Positions 27,317 through 36,188 are shown, counted from the stretch's first letter. The stretch is DNA of 64,000 nt from Salipiger aestuarii (GCF_003259905.1 NZ_QLMG01000003.1:1-64000), one strand, 5' to 3'. Notes: generated by a model not told the origin, from the letters alone. Program-made: numbers and translations.

Positions 27317-28315
27317 ATGCCCCGCCCCGCCGTTCCCATGGTCGACGTCATCCGCGGGCCCTTTGCGGAAAGCGCGCACAGCGGTCACGCGGTGCTGTGC
27401 GACGACACCGGCGCGATTGTTCAGGCCTGGGGCGATGCCGATGCGGTGATCCTGCCGCGCAGCTCGGCCAAGATGATCCAGGCGTTGCCGCTGGTCGCCT
27501 CCGGCGCTGCCGACGCGCATCGCCTCGGCCCGCAGCGACTGGCGCTGTCCTGCGCATCGCACGAAGGCGCGCCCGTGCATGTGGCAGCGGTGAACGCCTG
27601 GCTGGCGGACCTTGGGTTGGGCGATGACGACCTGATCTGCGGCCCGCAGCCATCCCGCGACAAGGCGCTGAAACTGCAAATGATCCGAAACTACGAAAGC
27701 CCCTGCCGCGTCCACAACAACTGTTCAGGCAAACACGCGGGCTTTCTCACGCTGACCCGCCACCTGAAGGCCGGCGCCGACTACGTGGACCCCGCCCATC
27801 CGGTGCAGGTCGCCATCAAGGAGGCGTTCGAATCGGTCACCGGCGCGCCCTCGCCCGGCTTCGGGATTGACGGATGTTCGGCGCCGAACCTTGCGACCAC
27901 GATGCATGGCATGGCGCGCGCCATGGCGTTTTATGCGTCGGCCCATACCCGCAACGATGCGCTGTCCCGCGCCGCCGCCGCGCTGACCGACGCCATGATC
28001 GCGCATCCGCTGCTGGTCGCCGGCGAAGGGCGCGCCTGCACCCGGCTGATGCGCGCGGCCCGCGAGCGCGTCGCCATCAAGACCGGCGCCGAGGGCTATT
28101 TCGTCGCCATCCTGCCGGACCGTAGACAGGGCCTTGCGCTCAAGATCACCGATGGCGCGACCCGAGCGTCCGATTGTGCCGTGGCGGCAATCCTGGTGCA
28201 GCTTGGTGTGCTTGATGCCGCTCACCCCGATGTCAAACGCTCGCTCAACCCGGATGTCCACAACTTCGCGGGCCTGACGACCGGCGAAATCCGCCCCGCC
28301 ACGACCTTCCCCTGA
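27317..28315 (+). CDS. L-asparaginase (Rhizobium etli type II family)
   Basis: Protein of 332 residues of the serine-type asparaginase family typified by R. etli ReAII/ReAV, unrelated to the E. coli enzymes. 'RSSAK' (48-52) gives the Ser-x2-Lys catalytic element; 'HNNCSGKHAGFL' and 'FGIDGCSAPN' supply the Cys pair and Lys that bind a zinc in ReAV. GAGGA precedes the start. The enzyme would release ammonia and aspartate from asparagine in the cytoplasm. Convergent with serB, no operon partners. Confidence 0.9.
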   Translation: MPRPAVPMVDVIRGPFAESAHSGHAVLCDDTGAIVQAWGDADAVILPRSSAKMIQALPLVASGAADAHRLGPQRLALSCASHEGAPVHVAAVNAWLADLGLGDDDLICGPQPSRDKALKLQMIRNYESPCRVHNNCSGKHAGFLTLTRHLKAGADYVDPAHPVQVAIKEAFESVTGAPSPGFGIDGCSAPNLATTMHGMARAMAFYASAHTRNDALSRAAAALTDAMIAHPLLVAGEGRACTRLMRAARERVAIKTGAEGYFVAILPDRRQGLALKITDGATRASDCAVAAILVQLGVLDAAHPDVKRSLNPDVHNFAGLTTGEIRPATTFP

Positions 28316-28324
28316 CGCGCGCGG

Positions 28325-29188
28325 TCAGACGAATTCTGACCTGGCGTACCCCTGCAAATAGAGCAGCGCCGAAAGATCGCCGCGGTTGATCCGCAGACCG
28401 CACTGGGCCTGCACCGACGGCTTGGCATGCAGCGCCACGCCCATGCCCGCGCGGGTCAGCATGTCCAGATCGTTCGCGCCGTCGCCCACCGCGATCACAT
28501 CGGTCGGTGTGATCCCGAGCCGTGCGGTGATCTCTTCGAGCGCCTGCACCTTGGCCGCGCGCCCCAAAATCGGACGCGCGACCTCGCCGGTCAGATGACC
28601 GTTTTCGACAAGCAGCCTGTTGGCGCGGTTTTCGTCGAACCCGACCAGGTCGGCGACCCGCGCGGTGAACGCGGTAAAGCCGCCCGACACCAGCGCCGCA
28701 TAGGCCCCCCCCTGTTTCATCGTGGCCAGCAACGCCGGCCCGCCGGGCATCAGGGTAATGCGGTCGGCCAGCACCGTGTCGATCACGGCTTCGGGCAGCC
28801 CGCGCAACAGCCCTACCCGTTCGGTCAACGCGCCTTCGAAATCCAGCTCGCCGTTCATGGCGCGGGCCGTGATGTCCTTGACCCGCGCGCCGACCCCGGC
28901 CTCATCCGCCAGTTCGTCGATGCATTCCTGCTGGATCATCGTCGAATCCATATCCGCCAGCAGCATCTTCTTGCGGCGCCCCGCGGCGGGCAGCAGGTTC
29001 AGGTCGGCCCGATCGGCAACCGAGGCGCGCAGATCGTCAAGGTTCTGCGGCGCTACCGCAACCGGAAATTCCGCCGCTTCGCCGGGCGAAAGCCAGACGA
29101 TGTCGCCCCCCCCAAGCCCGTTGCAAAGCGCCAGGACCAGCGCGCTGTCCAGCGTGTCCGGCCGGGCGATAAGTGAGACGATGTGCAT
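28325..29188 (-). CDS. serB: phosphoserine phosphatase
   Basis: HAD-superfamily enzyme of 287 residues that completes serine biosynthesis. The nucleophile motif is 'LADMDST' (Asp79, with Asp81 as acid/base), motif II 'LVSGGF', and motif III 'VIAVGDGANDLDML'. About 70 residues before the HAD domain form the ACT-like N-terminal region seen in SerB of this size. AGGAG precedes the start. The serA/serC genes are not adjacent. Confidence 0.94.
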   Translation of the reverse strand: MHIVSLIARPDTLDSALVLALCNGLGGGDIVWLSPGEAAEFPVAVAPQNLDDLRASVADRADLNLLPAAGRRKKMLLADMDSTMIQQECIDELADEAGVGARVKDITARAMNGELDFEGALTERVGLLRGLPEAVIDTVLADRITLMPGGPALLATMKQGGAYAALVSGGFTAFTARVADLVGFDENRANRLLVENGHLTGEVARPILGRAAKVQALEEITARLGITPTDVIAVGDGANDLDMLTRAGMGVALHAKPSVQAQCGLRINRGDLSALLYLQGYARSEFV

Positions 29189-29270
29189 GGCGGGCTCCTA
29201 TCCGGGGTGCGGGGCGCTTCTGGCATGCGCGGTGCGGCATTTCCAGCCCCGCTGTTGCCCCGGCTGGCGC

Positions 29271-29320
29271 TGTGGGGGACCGCCCCCCACACCTCTGGAA
29301 TATTCAAGGCAGCAAGAAAC
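29271..29320. repeat. intergenic GC-hairpin element (Rhodobacteraceae type), second copy
   Basis: TGTGGGGG (29271-29278) pairs with CCCCCACA (29284-29291) around a five-base loop and is followed by CTCTGGAATATTCAAGGCAGCAAGAAA, a diverged form of the element at 21279 read on the opposite strand. It lies between serB and the motor gene cluster. Confidence 0.5.
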
Positions 29321-29333
29321 ACCGGCGCGGCGT

Positions 29334-31037
29334 CTAGCGTTCAGTGAGTTTCAGCTCGATCCGTCGATTCTGCGCGCGCGCCTGAGGCGTGTCGGCCGGG
29401 TCGACCGGCTGGTATTGCCCGAACCCGTTGGCAGCCAGCCGTGACGGCGGAAAGCCCAGGTGATCCGTAAGGTAGCGCACCACCGAAAGCGCACGGGCCT
29501 GGCTGAGTTCCCAGTTGTCGCCATAGCGCCCGCTGCCGCTGAGCGGAATGTTGTCGGTGTGGCCATCCACCCGCAGGATCCAGTCGATGCCTTCGGGGAT
29601 GTCGTTCATCACGCCGCGCAGGATGCCCGCGATCTTGGCGATTTCGCGTTCGCCGGCCGGTGACAGGTTGGCGGCGCCGGGGTCGAAGAGCACTTCGGAG
29701 GAAAACACGAAGCGGTCGCCTTCGATACGAATGCCCTGCTGGTCACCCAACACATCGCGCAGCCGCCCGAAGAATTCCGAGCGATAGCGTTCAAGATCCT
29801 TGGCCTGTTCTTCCAGCCGCCGGCGTTCGGCCTCTTCAAGCTGGCGACGGCGGCGTTCTTCGGCGGCAACGCGCGCCAGAGCCGCGTTCAGGTCCTGCCC
29901 GAGATTTTGCACCTGTACCTGGCTGGCCACGTCGCGCTGTTTCGCGTCGTCCAGCAGCGATTGCAATTGACCGAGCTGGGCGCGCAGCGCCGAAACCTGC
30001 TGGTTGAGCAATTCTGTCTGACGTTCCGCCGCCCCGGCGCGCGCTTCGGTGTCGGACAGCTCATCGCGAGCGACGCTGAGCAGGGCGGCCTGCTTTTCAG
30101 CCTCGGACAGCCGGTCGCGCAGGGTGTCGGCGTTTTCGGCGTTGGCGCGGGCGGTGTCGAGTTCGGCGGCAAGATCCTGCCGGGCGGCACGGGCGGCAGC
30201 AAGCAGCGTCAGCGTTTCCTCGGCCTCGCGGCGTTTATCTTCCAGCGCCAGCGTCATCGCGGTCAGTTCGGTGTCGGCGTTTTCCAGGCGTTTGCGCAGG
30301 GCAGAGGCGGCTTCGGCTTCGGCGAGGCGCGCGGCCTCTTCGTCGCTGAGCGACTGTTCAAGCGTATCGACCCGATCCGACAACCCGCCGATACGCGCGC
30401 TCTGGTCGGCGTTCTTGGCGCGCAGGTCTTCGGTCAGGGCCTCCAGCGCCTCGCGACGCGCGGCGGCAAGGCGCGCGGCCTCTTGCGCCGCGTCGATTTC
30501 CGACCGGCTGGCGGCCAGCGCAAGGTTCAGCGCGTCGCGTTCCGACAGCGCCTGCGCGCGCGCCGCGTCAAGACTGTCGCGATCCGCCGCAAGCGCGGCG
30601 ATTTCATCGTTGGCGTCGGCTTGCTGGGCCAGCAGCGCCGCCACGCGATCTTCAAACCCGGCAATGCGCCCCTGCGCATCGACCAGGTCGGCCGCCTGTC
30701 GGTCGCGGGTTTGGCTCAGTTGCGAAATCAGCCCAAGCTGTTCTGCCATCCGGGTCTGCGCATCGGCCAGCGTGGTTTCCAGTTCTCCGACCTGAGTGTC
30801 AAGCTGCCGGTTGCGGCGTTGCGCCAGCCCCAGCGCCTGACTGAGGTCGGACAGTTCGGACGACAGCGTATCAAGCTGGCTTTCCTGCCCCGAAATCGTG
30901 TCCGACAACATCGACTGGATGACCATGAAGATGGTCAGCACGAACATCAGCACCAGCAGCAAGCCGGTCATCGCATCGACAAAGCCGGGCCAGATGTTGG
31001 CCTGAAGCCGTGCACCGGTGCGTCGCGACAAGGCCAT
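29334..31037 (-). CDS. MotB-like stator protein with long coiled coil and OmpA domain
   Basis: Protein of 567 residues: one N-terminal membrane helix (about 20-42) starting with Asp21 in 'WPGFVDAMTGLLLVLMF', the position of the proton-carrying Asp in MotB; then about 370 residues of Ala/Glu/Arg/Leu-rich heptads (about 50-425), a continuous coiled coil; then an OmpA/MotB peptidoglycan-binding domain (about 440-567) with 'VDGHTDNIPLSG' and 'ARAQNRRIELKL'. It would anchor to the cell wall while the helix joins the ExbB/MotA-like channel encoded 3 bp upstream. The coiled coil, roughly 50 nm long if extended, is far longer than in MotB or ZorB. Function unknown. Confidence 0.85.
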   Translation of the reverse strand: MALSRRTGARLQANIWPGFVDAMTGLLLVLMFVLTIFMVIQSMLSDTISGQESQLDTLSSELSDLSQALGLAQRRNRQLDTQVGELETTLADAQTRMAEQLGLISQLSQTRDRQAADLVDAQGRIAGFEDRVAALLAQQADANDEIAALAADRDSLDAARAQALSERDALNLALAASRSEIDAAQEAARLAAARREALEALTEDLRAKNADQSARIGGLSDRVDTLEQSLSDEEAARLAEAEAASALRKRLENADTELTAMTLALEDKRREAEETLTLLAAARAARQDLAAELDTARANAENADTLRDRLSEAEKQAALLSVARDELSDTEARAGAAERQTELLNQQVSALRAQLGQLQSLLDDAKQRDVASQVQVQNLGQDLNAALARVAAEERRRRQLEEAERRRLEEQAKDLERYRSEFFGRLRDVLGDQQGIRIEGDRFVFSSEVLFDPGAANLSPAGEREIAKIAGILRGVMNDIPEGIDWILRVDGHTDNIPLSGSGRYGDNWELSQARALSVVRYLTDHLGFPPSRLAANGFGQYQPVDPADTPQARAQNRRIELKLTER

Positions 31038-31040
31038 GGG

Positions 31041-32237
31041 TCAGCCGCCGTCCCGTGGCGGGCGTTGTGGGCGTGCGGGGGCGGCGGGCCAGGGCTGGCC
31101 AAGCTTGGCGATGGTCCGGTTGAGATGCGCCAGATCGGTGCGCAGTTCGGCCATGGTTTCCTGCCGCCCCGCCGAGATTTCCTCGAGCAGCCGCAGCATC
31201 TGCACGTCGATGGACCGCAGGCGCATCCGGCTTTCGGCATCGAACCCGTCGGCGGTTTCGCGATCCGAAATCGCCTCGACCAGCCGTTCCTGCCCCTCGG
31301 CGATGCGGGCCAGCGAATTGGACGACGGCGCGGTGGCCTCCAGCCGTTCGGTCATGCGCTCCAGCGAATCCGCCAGCTGGCCAAGGCGTGCATCGACCTC
31401 GGCCTGCCCGTCTTGCGAGCGCGAGAACATCAGCGTCAGGCGTTCCAACTGGTCGGTCATCTGGTCCAGCACATGGGCCACGACATCGGTGCTGCCGCCT
31501 TCCCCATCGCCGGAAAAGCTGAGCCGGGTGATCGAGCTGAGCCATTCTTCCAGTTCACGGTAAAAACGGTTCTGCCCGTGACCGGCGAACAGTTCCAGCA
31601 AGCCCACGATCAGCGACCCCGCAAGGCCCAGCAGCGACGAGGCAAAGGCCACGCCCATCCCGCCAAGCTGGCTTTCCAGTCCCGTCATCAGCCGGGCGAA
31701 CGTGTCCATGTTGCTTTCGCCCTCGGACGGGGCGAGACCGCGAATGGTGTCGACAAGCGCGGGCACGGTGGTCGCAAGCCCGTAGAACGTGCCCAGCAGC
31801 CCAAGGAAGATCAGCAGGGACACAAGATAGCGCGTGATCTCGCGCGCCTCGTCGATCCGCGTGGCAACCGAGTCGAGGATCGAGCGGGTCGATGTGGTGG
31901 TGATCTGCATCCGCGTGTCGCGCCGCCGCAGTAAGGCGGCAAGCGGGGCCAGCAGCCGGGGTGGCGTGGCGCCGACATCCTGTCCGGACGCAAAGCGTTC
32001 GATCCAGCGCACCGACTGGATCAGTTGCACCACCTGCCAGAAGCAGGCCACCACGCCGATCCCGAAGACAAAGGCGATGAACCCGTTCAGATAGGGATTC
32101 GACTCGAATACGGGCAGGACTCGGGGCAAGGCAAGCACCCCGCCCGCCGCGCAAAGGCCCACAGCCAAAAGCATGAGCGCAGTCTGGCGGAAGGGCTGGC
32201 TGAAATGCGGCTCGGCCTCGAAGTCGGGCTTGTCCAT
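31041..32237 (-). CDS. MotA/TolQ/ExbB-like proton channel protein
   Basis: Protein of 398 residues with four membrane helices (about 18-38, 48-70, 136-158, 192-217). The last two carry the hallmarks 'FLGLLGTFYGL' and 'GGMGVAFASSLLGLAGS' of the MotA/TolQ/ExbB channel. A C-terminal tail of about 180 residues is helical and charged and may form a cytoplasmic bundle. It forms a two-gene unit with the MotB-like protein. Compared with ExbB (~240 residues) the tail is long, as in ZorA of Zorya defence, but no Zorya effector genes are nearby. Likely powers some envelope process by proton flow. Confidence 0.88.
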   Translation of the reverse strand: MDKPDFEAEPHFSQPFRQTALMLLAVGLCAAGGVLALPRVLPVFESNPYLNGFIAFVFGIGVVACFWQVVQLIQSVRWIERFASGQDVGATPPRLLAPLAALLRRRDTRMQITTTSTRSILDSVATRIDEAREITRYLVSLLIFLGLLGTFYGLATTVPALVDTIRGLAPSEGESNMDTFARLMTGLESQLGGMGVAFASSLLGLAGSLIVGLLELFAGHGQNRFYRELEEWLSSITRLSFSGDGEGGSTDVVAHVLDQMTDQLERLTLMFSRSQDGQAEVDARLGQLADSLERMTERLEATAPSSNSLARIAEGQERLVEAISDRETADGFDAESRMRLRSIDVQMLRLLEEISAGRQETMAELRTDLAHLNRTIAKLGQPWPAAPARPQRPPRDGG

Positions 32238-32301
32238 ATCGCGTCCGGGTCGCCTTGTGAGAAACTGTCTTGCTTGACGCGAGTCTAAGGCGACATCCCT
32301 G

Positions 32302-32844
32302 TCAAGCCAAGCGGTTATCCGTCAGATCGCGCACACGGTCACGCAACCAGTGCAGTTCGGCATCGGGAATGCCGATCTGATCCAGATGGGCCGAGGTGTT
32401 TTCCAGATATTGCCGGTTCGGCCCCATGCCGCCGCTGGCGCGCGCGATGATTTCGGCCTGTTCTTCCAGCGGCAGACCGCCGCAATACTGCACATGGTCC
32501 GGGTCGATCACATAGGTAACCGCCTCGATCCTGCGCCCGTCGCGCAGGTCAACCCGCAAGCGCATTTCCAGATAGGCCGAAGACACAAGTTCACGCTCGC
32601 GCAGGTAGGCAAGCGTCGCCTCCTCGGTGCCCGGCGCGGCCCTCAGGGCAAGCCCCTTGCACAACGCACCGGGACTTTCATCCAGCGCAAGAACGAGGCC
32701 GGGGGCGGCAATTGATCCGCGATGATGGATCGAGCGCATGCAAAAGCTGCGGTGATAGTCGGGCAGAATGGCATGAACGCCCTCCGCGACATCAAAGCCG
32801 GGATTCCACAAAAGCGAGCCATAACCGAAGACCCAGAGCGGCAT
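32302..32844 (-). CDS. gamma-glutamylcyclotransferase (ChaC-like)
   Basis: Cytoplasmic protein of 180 residues of the ChaC family, which splits glutathione to 5-oxoproline and Cys-Gly. The N-terminus 'MPLWVFGYGSLLWNPGF' holds the substrate-binding YGSL loop, and 'SGGMGPNRQYLENTSAHL' is the conserved C-terminal block. Start 32844 follows AAAGGA; a longer frame has no site. It is the first gene on the minus strand here, 64 bp upstream of the motor pair and divergent from the DUF2125 gene. Confidence 0.88.
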   Translation of the reverse strand: MPLWVFGYGSLLWNPGFDVAEGVHAILPDYHRSFCMRSIHHRGSIAAPGLVLALDESPGALCKGLALRAAPGTEEATLAYLRERELVSSAYLEMRLRVDLRDGRRIEAVTYVIDPDHVQYCGGLPLEEQAEIIARASGGMGPNRQYLENTSAHLDQIGIPDAELHWLRDRVRDLTDNRLA

Positions 32845-32908
32845 GCGTTTTCCTTTCACCTTTGGGGCTGTAAACACCATGCAAGATCGTCATGAAAGGG
32901 GCTTGCCC

Positions 32909-33844
32909 GTGAAACGCCTTGTTGTCGTCATCCTCGTCGCCGCGCTCGCCTGGTCCGGCGCCTGGTTCTGGCAGGCCCACGCCCAGAGAAAGGCGATCGA
33001 CGCCTGGGCCGCTGAACTGGACGCACGCGGAATCGCGGTCACCTGGGACGACCTTGTGATTCGCGGCTTTCCCAACCGGCTGGACAGCACCTTCACGGGG
33101 TTTGCCAGCAGCGACCCACAGAACGATCTGAAGATCGAAGCGCCGGTGGTGCAGGTGCTGTCGATGATCTGGAACCGCGACCATGTCATCGCCGCCCTGC
33201 CCCGCGGCGCGGGCCTGACCCGTAACGGCAAGAGCTATGCGCTTGACGGAGAAGGCATTCGCGCGAGCCTGGTGCGCCACGGCACTGTGCTGCAACGGGT
33301 CCATGTCGAGGCGACGGTGCTTAATCTGTCGGGCGAGATCTCGGTCGCGATGTCGGGCGTCACCGGGGCGGTGACGCTGGCCGACGGTGAAACGGCCTAC
33401 CGCGTCGCGTTCAACGCCGACGATTTCGCCTTGTCGGCGCCAACCGGGCGCGGGGCCTTGCGGCTGGACGCCACGGTCGACCTTGCCGAGAGCGCAGCGG
33501 CGCCGCACATGGCTGTCCAGAACGTGACCGCGATTCGCCTGACGCGGATGGAACTGGAACTGGGGCCGCTGACGCTTGCCGCGGCCGGCACGGTGGATGT
33601 GGATGCGGACGGCCTGCTTGACGGCGCTGTCAGCGTCCGGGCCGACAACCTGTCCGAAGCCATTGCGGCCGAACGCGCTGCGGGGGGCGGCGCGCCGAGA
33701 ATGCTCCTGGCGATAGAGCAGGCGGTGTCCCTGTTTTCGGGGCTTTCTGGCCGAAAAGACGGCATCGAGGCCACCTTCGAGTTTCGCGGCGGCAAAACCT
33801 GGGTCGGCATTCTGCCCATCGGGCCTGCCCCACACCTGAGGTAA
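32909..33844 (+). CDS. DUF2125 domain protein
   Basis: Protein of 311 residues with a single N-terminal membrane helix or uncleaved signal (about 4-20, 'LVVVILVAALAWSGAWFW') followed by a beta-rich periplasmic domain matching DUF2125 ('WDDLVIRGFPNRLDSTFTGF', 'LGPLTLAAAGTVDVDADG'). GTG 32909 is favoured since GAAAGGGG lies before it; ATG 32879 is an alternative that adds ten polar residues. The beta-rich repeats recall AsmA-like lipid-transfer proteins, but no function is known. Confidence 0.75.
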   Translation: MKRLVVVILVAALAWSGAWFWQAHAQRKAIDAWAAELDARGIAVTWDDLVIRGFPNRLDSTFTGFASSDPQNDLKIEAPVVQVLSMIWNRDHVIAALPRGAGLTRNGKSYALDGEGIRASLVRHGTVLQRVHVEATVLNLSGEISVAMSGVTGAVTLADGETAYRVAFNADDFALSAPTGRGALRLDATVDLAESAAAPHMAVQNVTAIRLTRMELELGPLTLAAAGTVDVDADGLLDGAVSVRADNLSEAIAAERAAGGGAPRMLLAIEQAVSLFSGLSGRKDGIEATFEFRGGKTWVGILPIGPAPHLR

Positions 33845-33850
33845 GCGCCA

Positions 33851-33874
33851 AAGAAAATTCGTACGAATTTTCTT
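33851..33874. repeat. palindromic repeat, TTCGTACGAA core, copy 3
   Basis: Perfect 24-bp palindrome (arms AAGAAAATTCGT and complement) centred between 33862 and 33863, six bases after the DUF2125 gene. The arms differ from copies 1, 2 and 4 outside the core, so this is a variant of the same element. Confidence 0.88.
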
Positions 33875-33909
33875 GATCCCGGTTCAGCGCACTGCGCGCC
33901 GCCACGGAG

Positions 33910-33939
33910 CCCAAGATTTTTCGTACGAAAAATCTTGGG
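33910..33939. repeat. palindromic repeat, TTCGTACGAA core, copy 4
   Basis: Perfect 30-bp palindrome (arms CCCAAGATTTTTCGT and complement) centred between 33924 and 33925, 62 bp from the centre of copy 3. Its 30 bp are identical to the inner 30 bp of copy 1, 21 kb away. Confidence 0.9.
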
Positions 33940-33988
33940 TGGTGCAGCACGGCTTGCGCAACCTGTCGATCTTGGAAACACTGCCTCC

Positions 33989-35263
33989 ATGACTGACCTG
34001 CTTTCCCAACGCATCGAAGCGAAACGTGGCGACCTTGTCGCGCTGACGCAATGCCTGATCCGTATTCCCACGCTCAACCCACCCGGTCAGCATTACCATG
34101 ACATCTGCGAACTGCTGCGGACCCGCCTTTCGCCAACTGGTTTCGCATGCGAGTTGATCCGTGCCACAGGAGCGCCCGGTGACAGCGACCGCTATCCCCG
34201 CTGGAACCTGATCGCCCGGCGCGAGGGCACCCGCCCCGGCGAATGTGTGCATTTCAACAGCCATCACGACGTGGTCGAGGTCGGCGCGGGCTGGACCCGT
34301 GCGCCCTTTGGCGGCGCACTTGAGGGCGACCGGATCTATGGCCGGGGGGCCTGTGACATGAAAGGCGGTCTTGCAGCTTCGGTCATTGCCGCCGAAGCCT
34401 TCGTCGAACAACATCCTGATTATGCCGGCGCAATCGAAATCAGTGCCACGGCGGACGAAGAATCCGGCGGCTACGGCGGAGTCGCCCATCTTGCCGGGCT
34501 GGGGTATTTCTCGCCCGATCGGGTGCAGCACGTCATCATTCCCGAACCGCTTGACAAGACCCGCATCTGCCTTGGCCATCGCGGCGGCTGGTGGGCCGAA
34601 ATCGAGACGAAGGGCGAAATCGCCCATGGCTCCATGCCGTTCCTGGGTGATTGCGCGGTGCGGCACATGGGGGCGGTGCTTCAGGCGTTCGAAGACCGGC
34701 TCTATCCCGCAATGGCCACCCGCCACACCGACATGCCCGTCGTGCCCGAAGGCGCCCGCCAGTCGACCATGAACATCAACGCCATCCACGGCGGCCAGCC
34801 GGAAAACCCGCCCGGTTTCGACGGCCTGCCCGCGCATTGTGTGCCCGACAGCTGCCGCATCACCATCGACCGGCGTTTTCTGGTCGAGGAAACCGCGGAC
34901 GGTGTGCGCGACGAGGTCATTGCCCTGCTTGACGACCTGAAACACCGCCGCGCCAATTTCAACTATGAGATCCGCGAATTGAACCGCGTCGTCCCGTCAA
35001 TGACCGACAGGGACGCACCCGTGGTGACCACCGTCGCAAGCGCTATCCGCGAGATGCTGGGCACCGACCCGACCTATGTCGCCTCTCCCGGAAGCTACGA
35101 CCAAAAGCACATCGACCGCATCGGCAAGCTGAAAAATTGCATCGCTTACGGTCCCGGCGTGCTGGAGCTGGCGCATAAGCCCGACGAATGGGTCGGGGTT
35201 ACCGATATGATCGACAGCGCCCGCGTGATGGGGCGCAGCCTTGAGAAACTGCTGCTGCCGTGA
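33989..35263 (+). CDS. ArgE/DapE-family M20 deacylase
   Basis: Zinc hydrolase of 424 residues of peptidase family M20. Metal ligands visible in 'VHFNSHHDVVEVG' (His-x-Asp), 'YGRGACDMKGGLAA' (bridging Asp), 'SATADEESGGYGG' (catalytic Glu and ligand) and a C-terminal His in 'VLELAHKPDEWVG'. Such enzymes remove acyl groups from acetylornithine, succinyl-diaminopimelate or related compounds; the 'GSYDQKHI' and 'HKPDEW' blocks fit the ArgE/DapE group without fixing a substrate. It is convergent with the transglutaminase operon. The sequence before ATG 33989 is a weak ribosome site. Confidence 0.88.
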   Translation: MTDLLSQRIEAKRGDLVALTQCLIRIPTLNPPGQHYHDICELLRTRLSPTGFACELIRATGAPGDSDRYPRWNLIARREGTRPGECVHFNSHHDVVEVGAGWTRAPFGGALEGDRIYGRGACDMKGGLAASVIAAEAFVEQHPDYAGAIEISATADEESGGYGGVAHLAGLGYFSPDRVQHVIIPEPLDKTRICLGHRGGWWAEIETKGEIAHGSMPFLGDCAVRHMGAVLQAFEDRLYPAMATRHTDMPVVPEGARQSTMNINAIHGGQPENPPGFDGLPAHCVPDSCRITIDRRFLVEETADGVRDEVIALLDDLKHRRANFNYEIRELNRVVPSMTDRDAPVVTTVASAIREMLGTDPTYVASPGSYDQKHIDRIGKLKNCIAYGPGVLELAHKPDEWVGVTDMIDSARVMGRSLEKLLLP

Positions 35264-35278
35264 CGCGGGAACGCGGCC

Positions 35279-36178
35279 TCAGGCAGGCGCCCGTTCATCG
35301 ACAGGCACGACATCGACCATATGGCGCGTGTCGTGCCCGCCCTCGGACCGCAACGAGCCCTTGGAGGGCGCCACGTCGGAATAGTCCCGGCCAAAGCCCA
35401 CGATGACGTGATCCAGCCCCGCACGGATCGCGTTGGTGGGGTCGAATTCGACCCAGCCCGCATCGGTGCCGCACCAGGCGCGCACCCAGGCGTGCATGGC
35501 GTCGGCGCCTTCCAGCCGGGGTTGGCCCTCGGGGGGAAGCGTGCGCAGAAACCCCGACACATAGCCCGCCGGGATGCCGATTTCCCGCAAGGCGGTGATC
35601 ATCACCTGGCTGATGTCCTGACACACGCCGCGTCTGGCGCGAAACGCGTCGATGGGCGTGGTCGTAACCTCGGTCGCGCCTGAATCGAAGTCGAACAGCG
35701 TGTTCAGCGCAAGGCTGAGCGCCTCGGCCGCCTCCAGCGTCGACATCGAGTCTGACACGCACTCACGCGCAAAGGCCGCGATTTCCGGTTCGTGCCGCAA
35801 CCGGGGCGAGGCTCCGAGAAAATGGTGCGGACTGGTGGGTGCGATGCTGTTGATCTGCGCGATCTCACGCGGCAGGGCGCGCAAGCCACAGGACAGGTCC
35901 AGCCCATCGCCGGGGGCGTGGCGCAGCACGCGGCCCTCGAATTGGAAATCGACCTCGGACAGGCGCGCCTCGTGGGCGACCTCGACCGTTGGATTGCCAA
36001 AGAAGTCAATGTCATCCAGTCGGTAGTCCGGCGCCGGGTCGGACGTTACAACGCCGGACAGAAGCTGCTGCTGGCCCGCGATGTTGCGCGGCAGGATTCG
36101 CAGCAAGGTGCGCTGCGCCGCCGCCGGGCTGTCGTAGCTGTAGGCGATGCGAAGCCGGATGTCGTAGATTTGCGACAT
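35279..36178 (-). CDS. transglutaminase-family protein (short)
   Basis: Protein of 299 residues: an N-terminal bacterial transglutaminase-associated beta domain (about 1-80) and a transglutaminase-core domain with the Cys186-His229-Asp246 triad ('RRGVCQDISQ', 'DAMHAWVRAW', 'FDPTNA'). No signal peptide, so cytoplasmic. Such proteins hydrolyse or form peptide or isopeptide bonds. Third gene of the minus-strand operon, 10 bp after the ATP-grasp/alpha-E gene. Confidence 0.92.
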   Translation of the reverse strand: MSQIYDIRLRIAYSYDSPAAAQRTLLRILPRNIAGQQQLLSGVVTSDPAPDYRLDDIDFFGNPTVEVAHEARLSEVDFQFEGRVLRHAPGDGLDLSCGLRALPREIAQINSIAPTSPHHFLGASPRLRHEPEIAAFARECVSDSMSTLEAAEALSLALNTLFDFDSGATEVTTTPIDAFRARRGVCQDISQVMITALREIGIPAGYVSGFLRTLPPEGQPRLEGADAMHAWVRAWCGTDAGWVEFDPTNAIRAGLDHVIVGFGRDYSDVAPSKGSLRSEGGHDTRHMVDVVPVDERAPA

Positions 36179-36188
36179 GGGTCTGTCC

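Noticed and set aside
29334-32237. A Zorya defence system
   Set aside because: Only MotA/MotB-like proteins are present; no ZorC, ZorD or ZorE-type gene is nearby, and the long coiled coil is on the wrong subunit.
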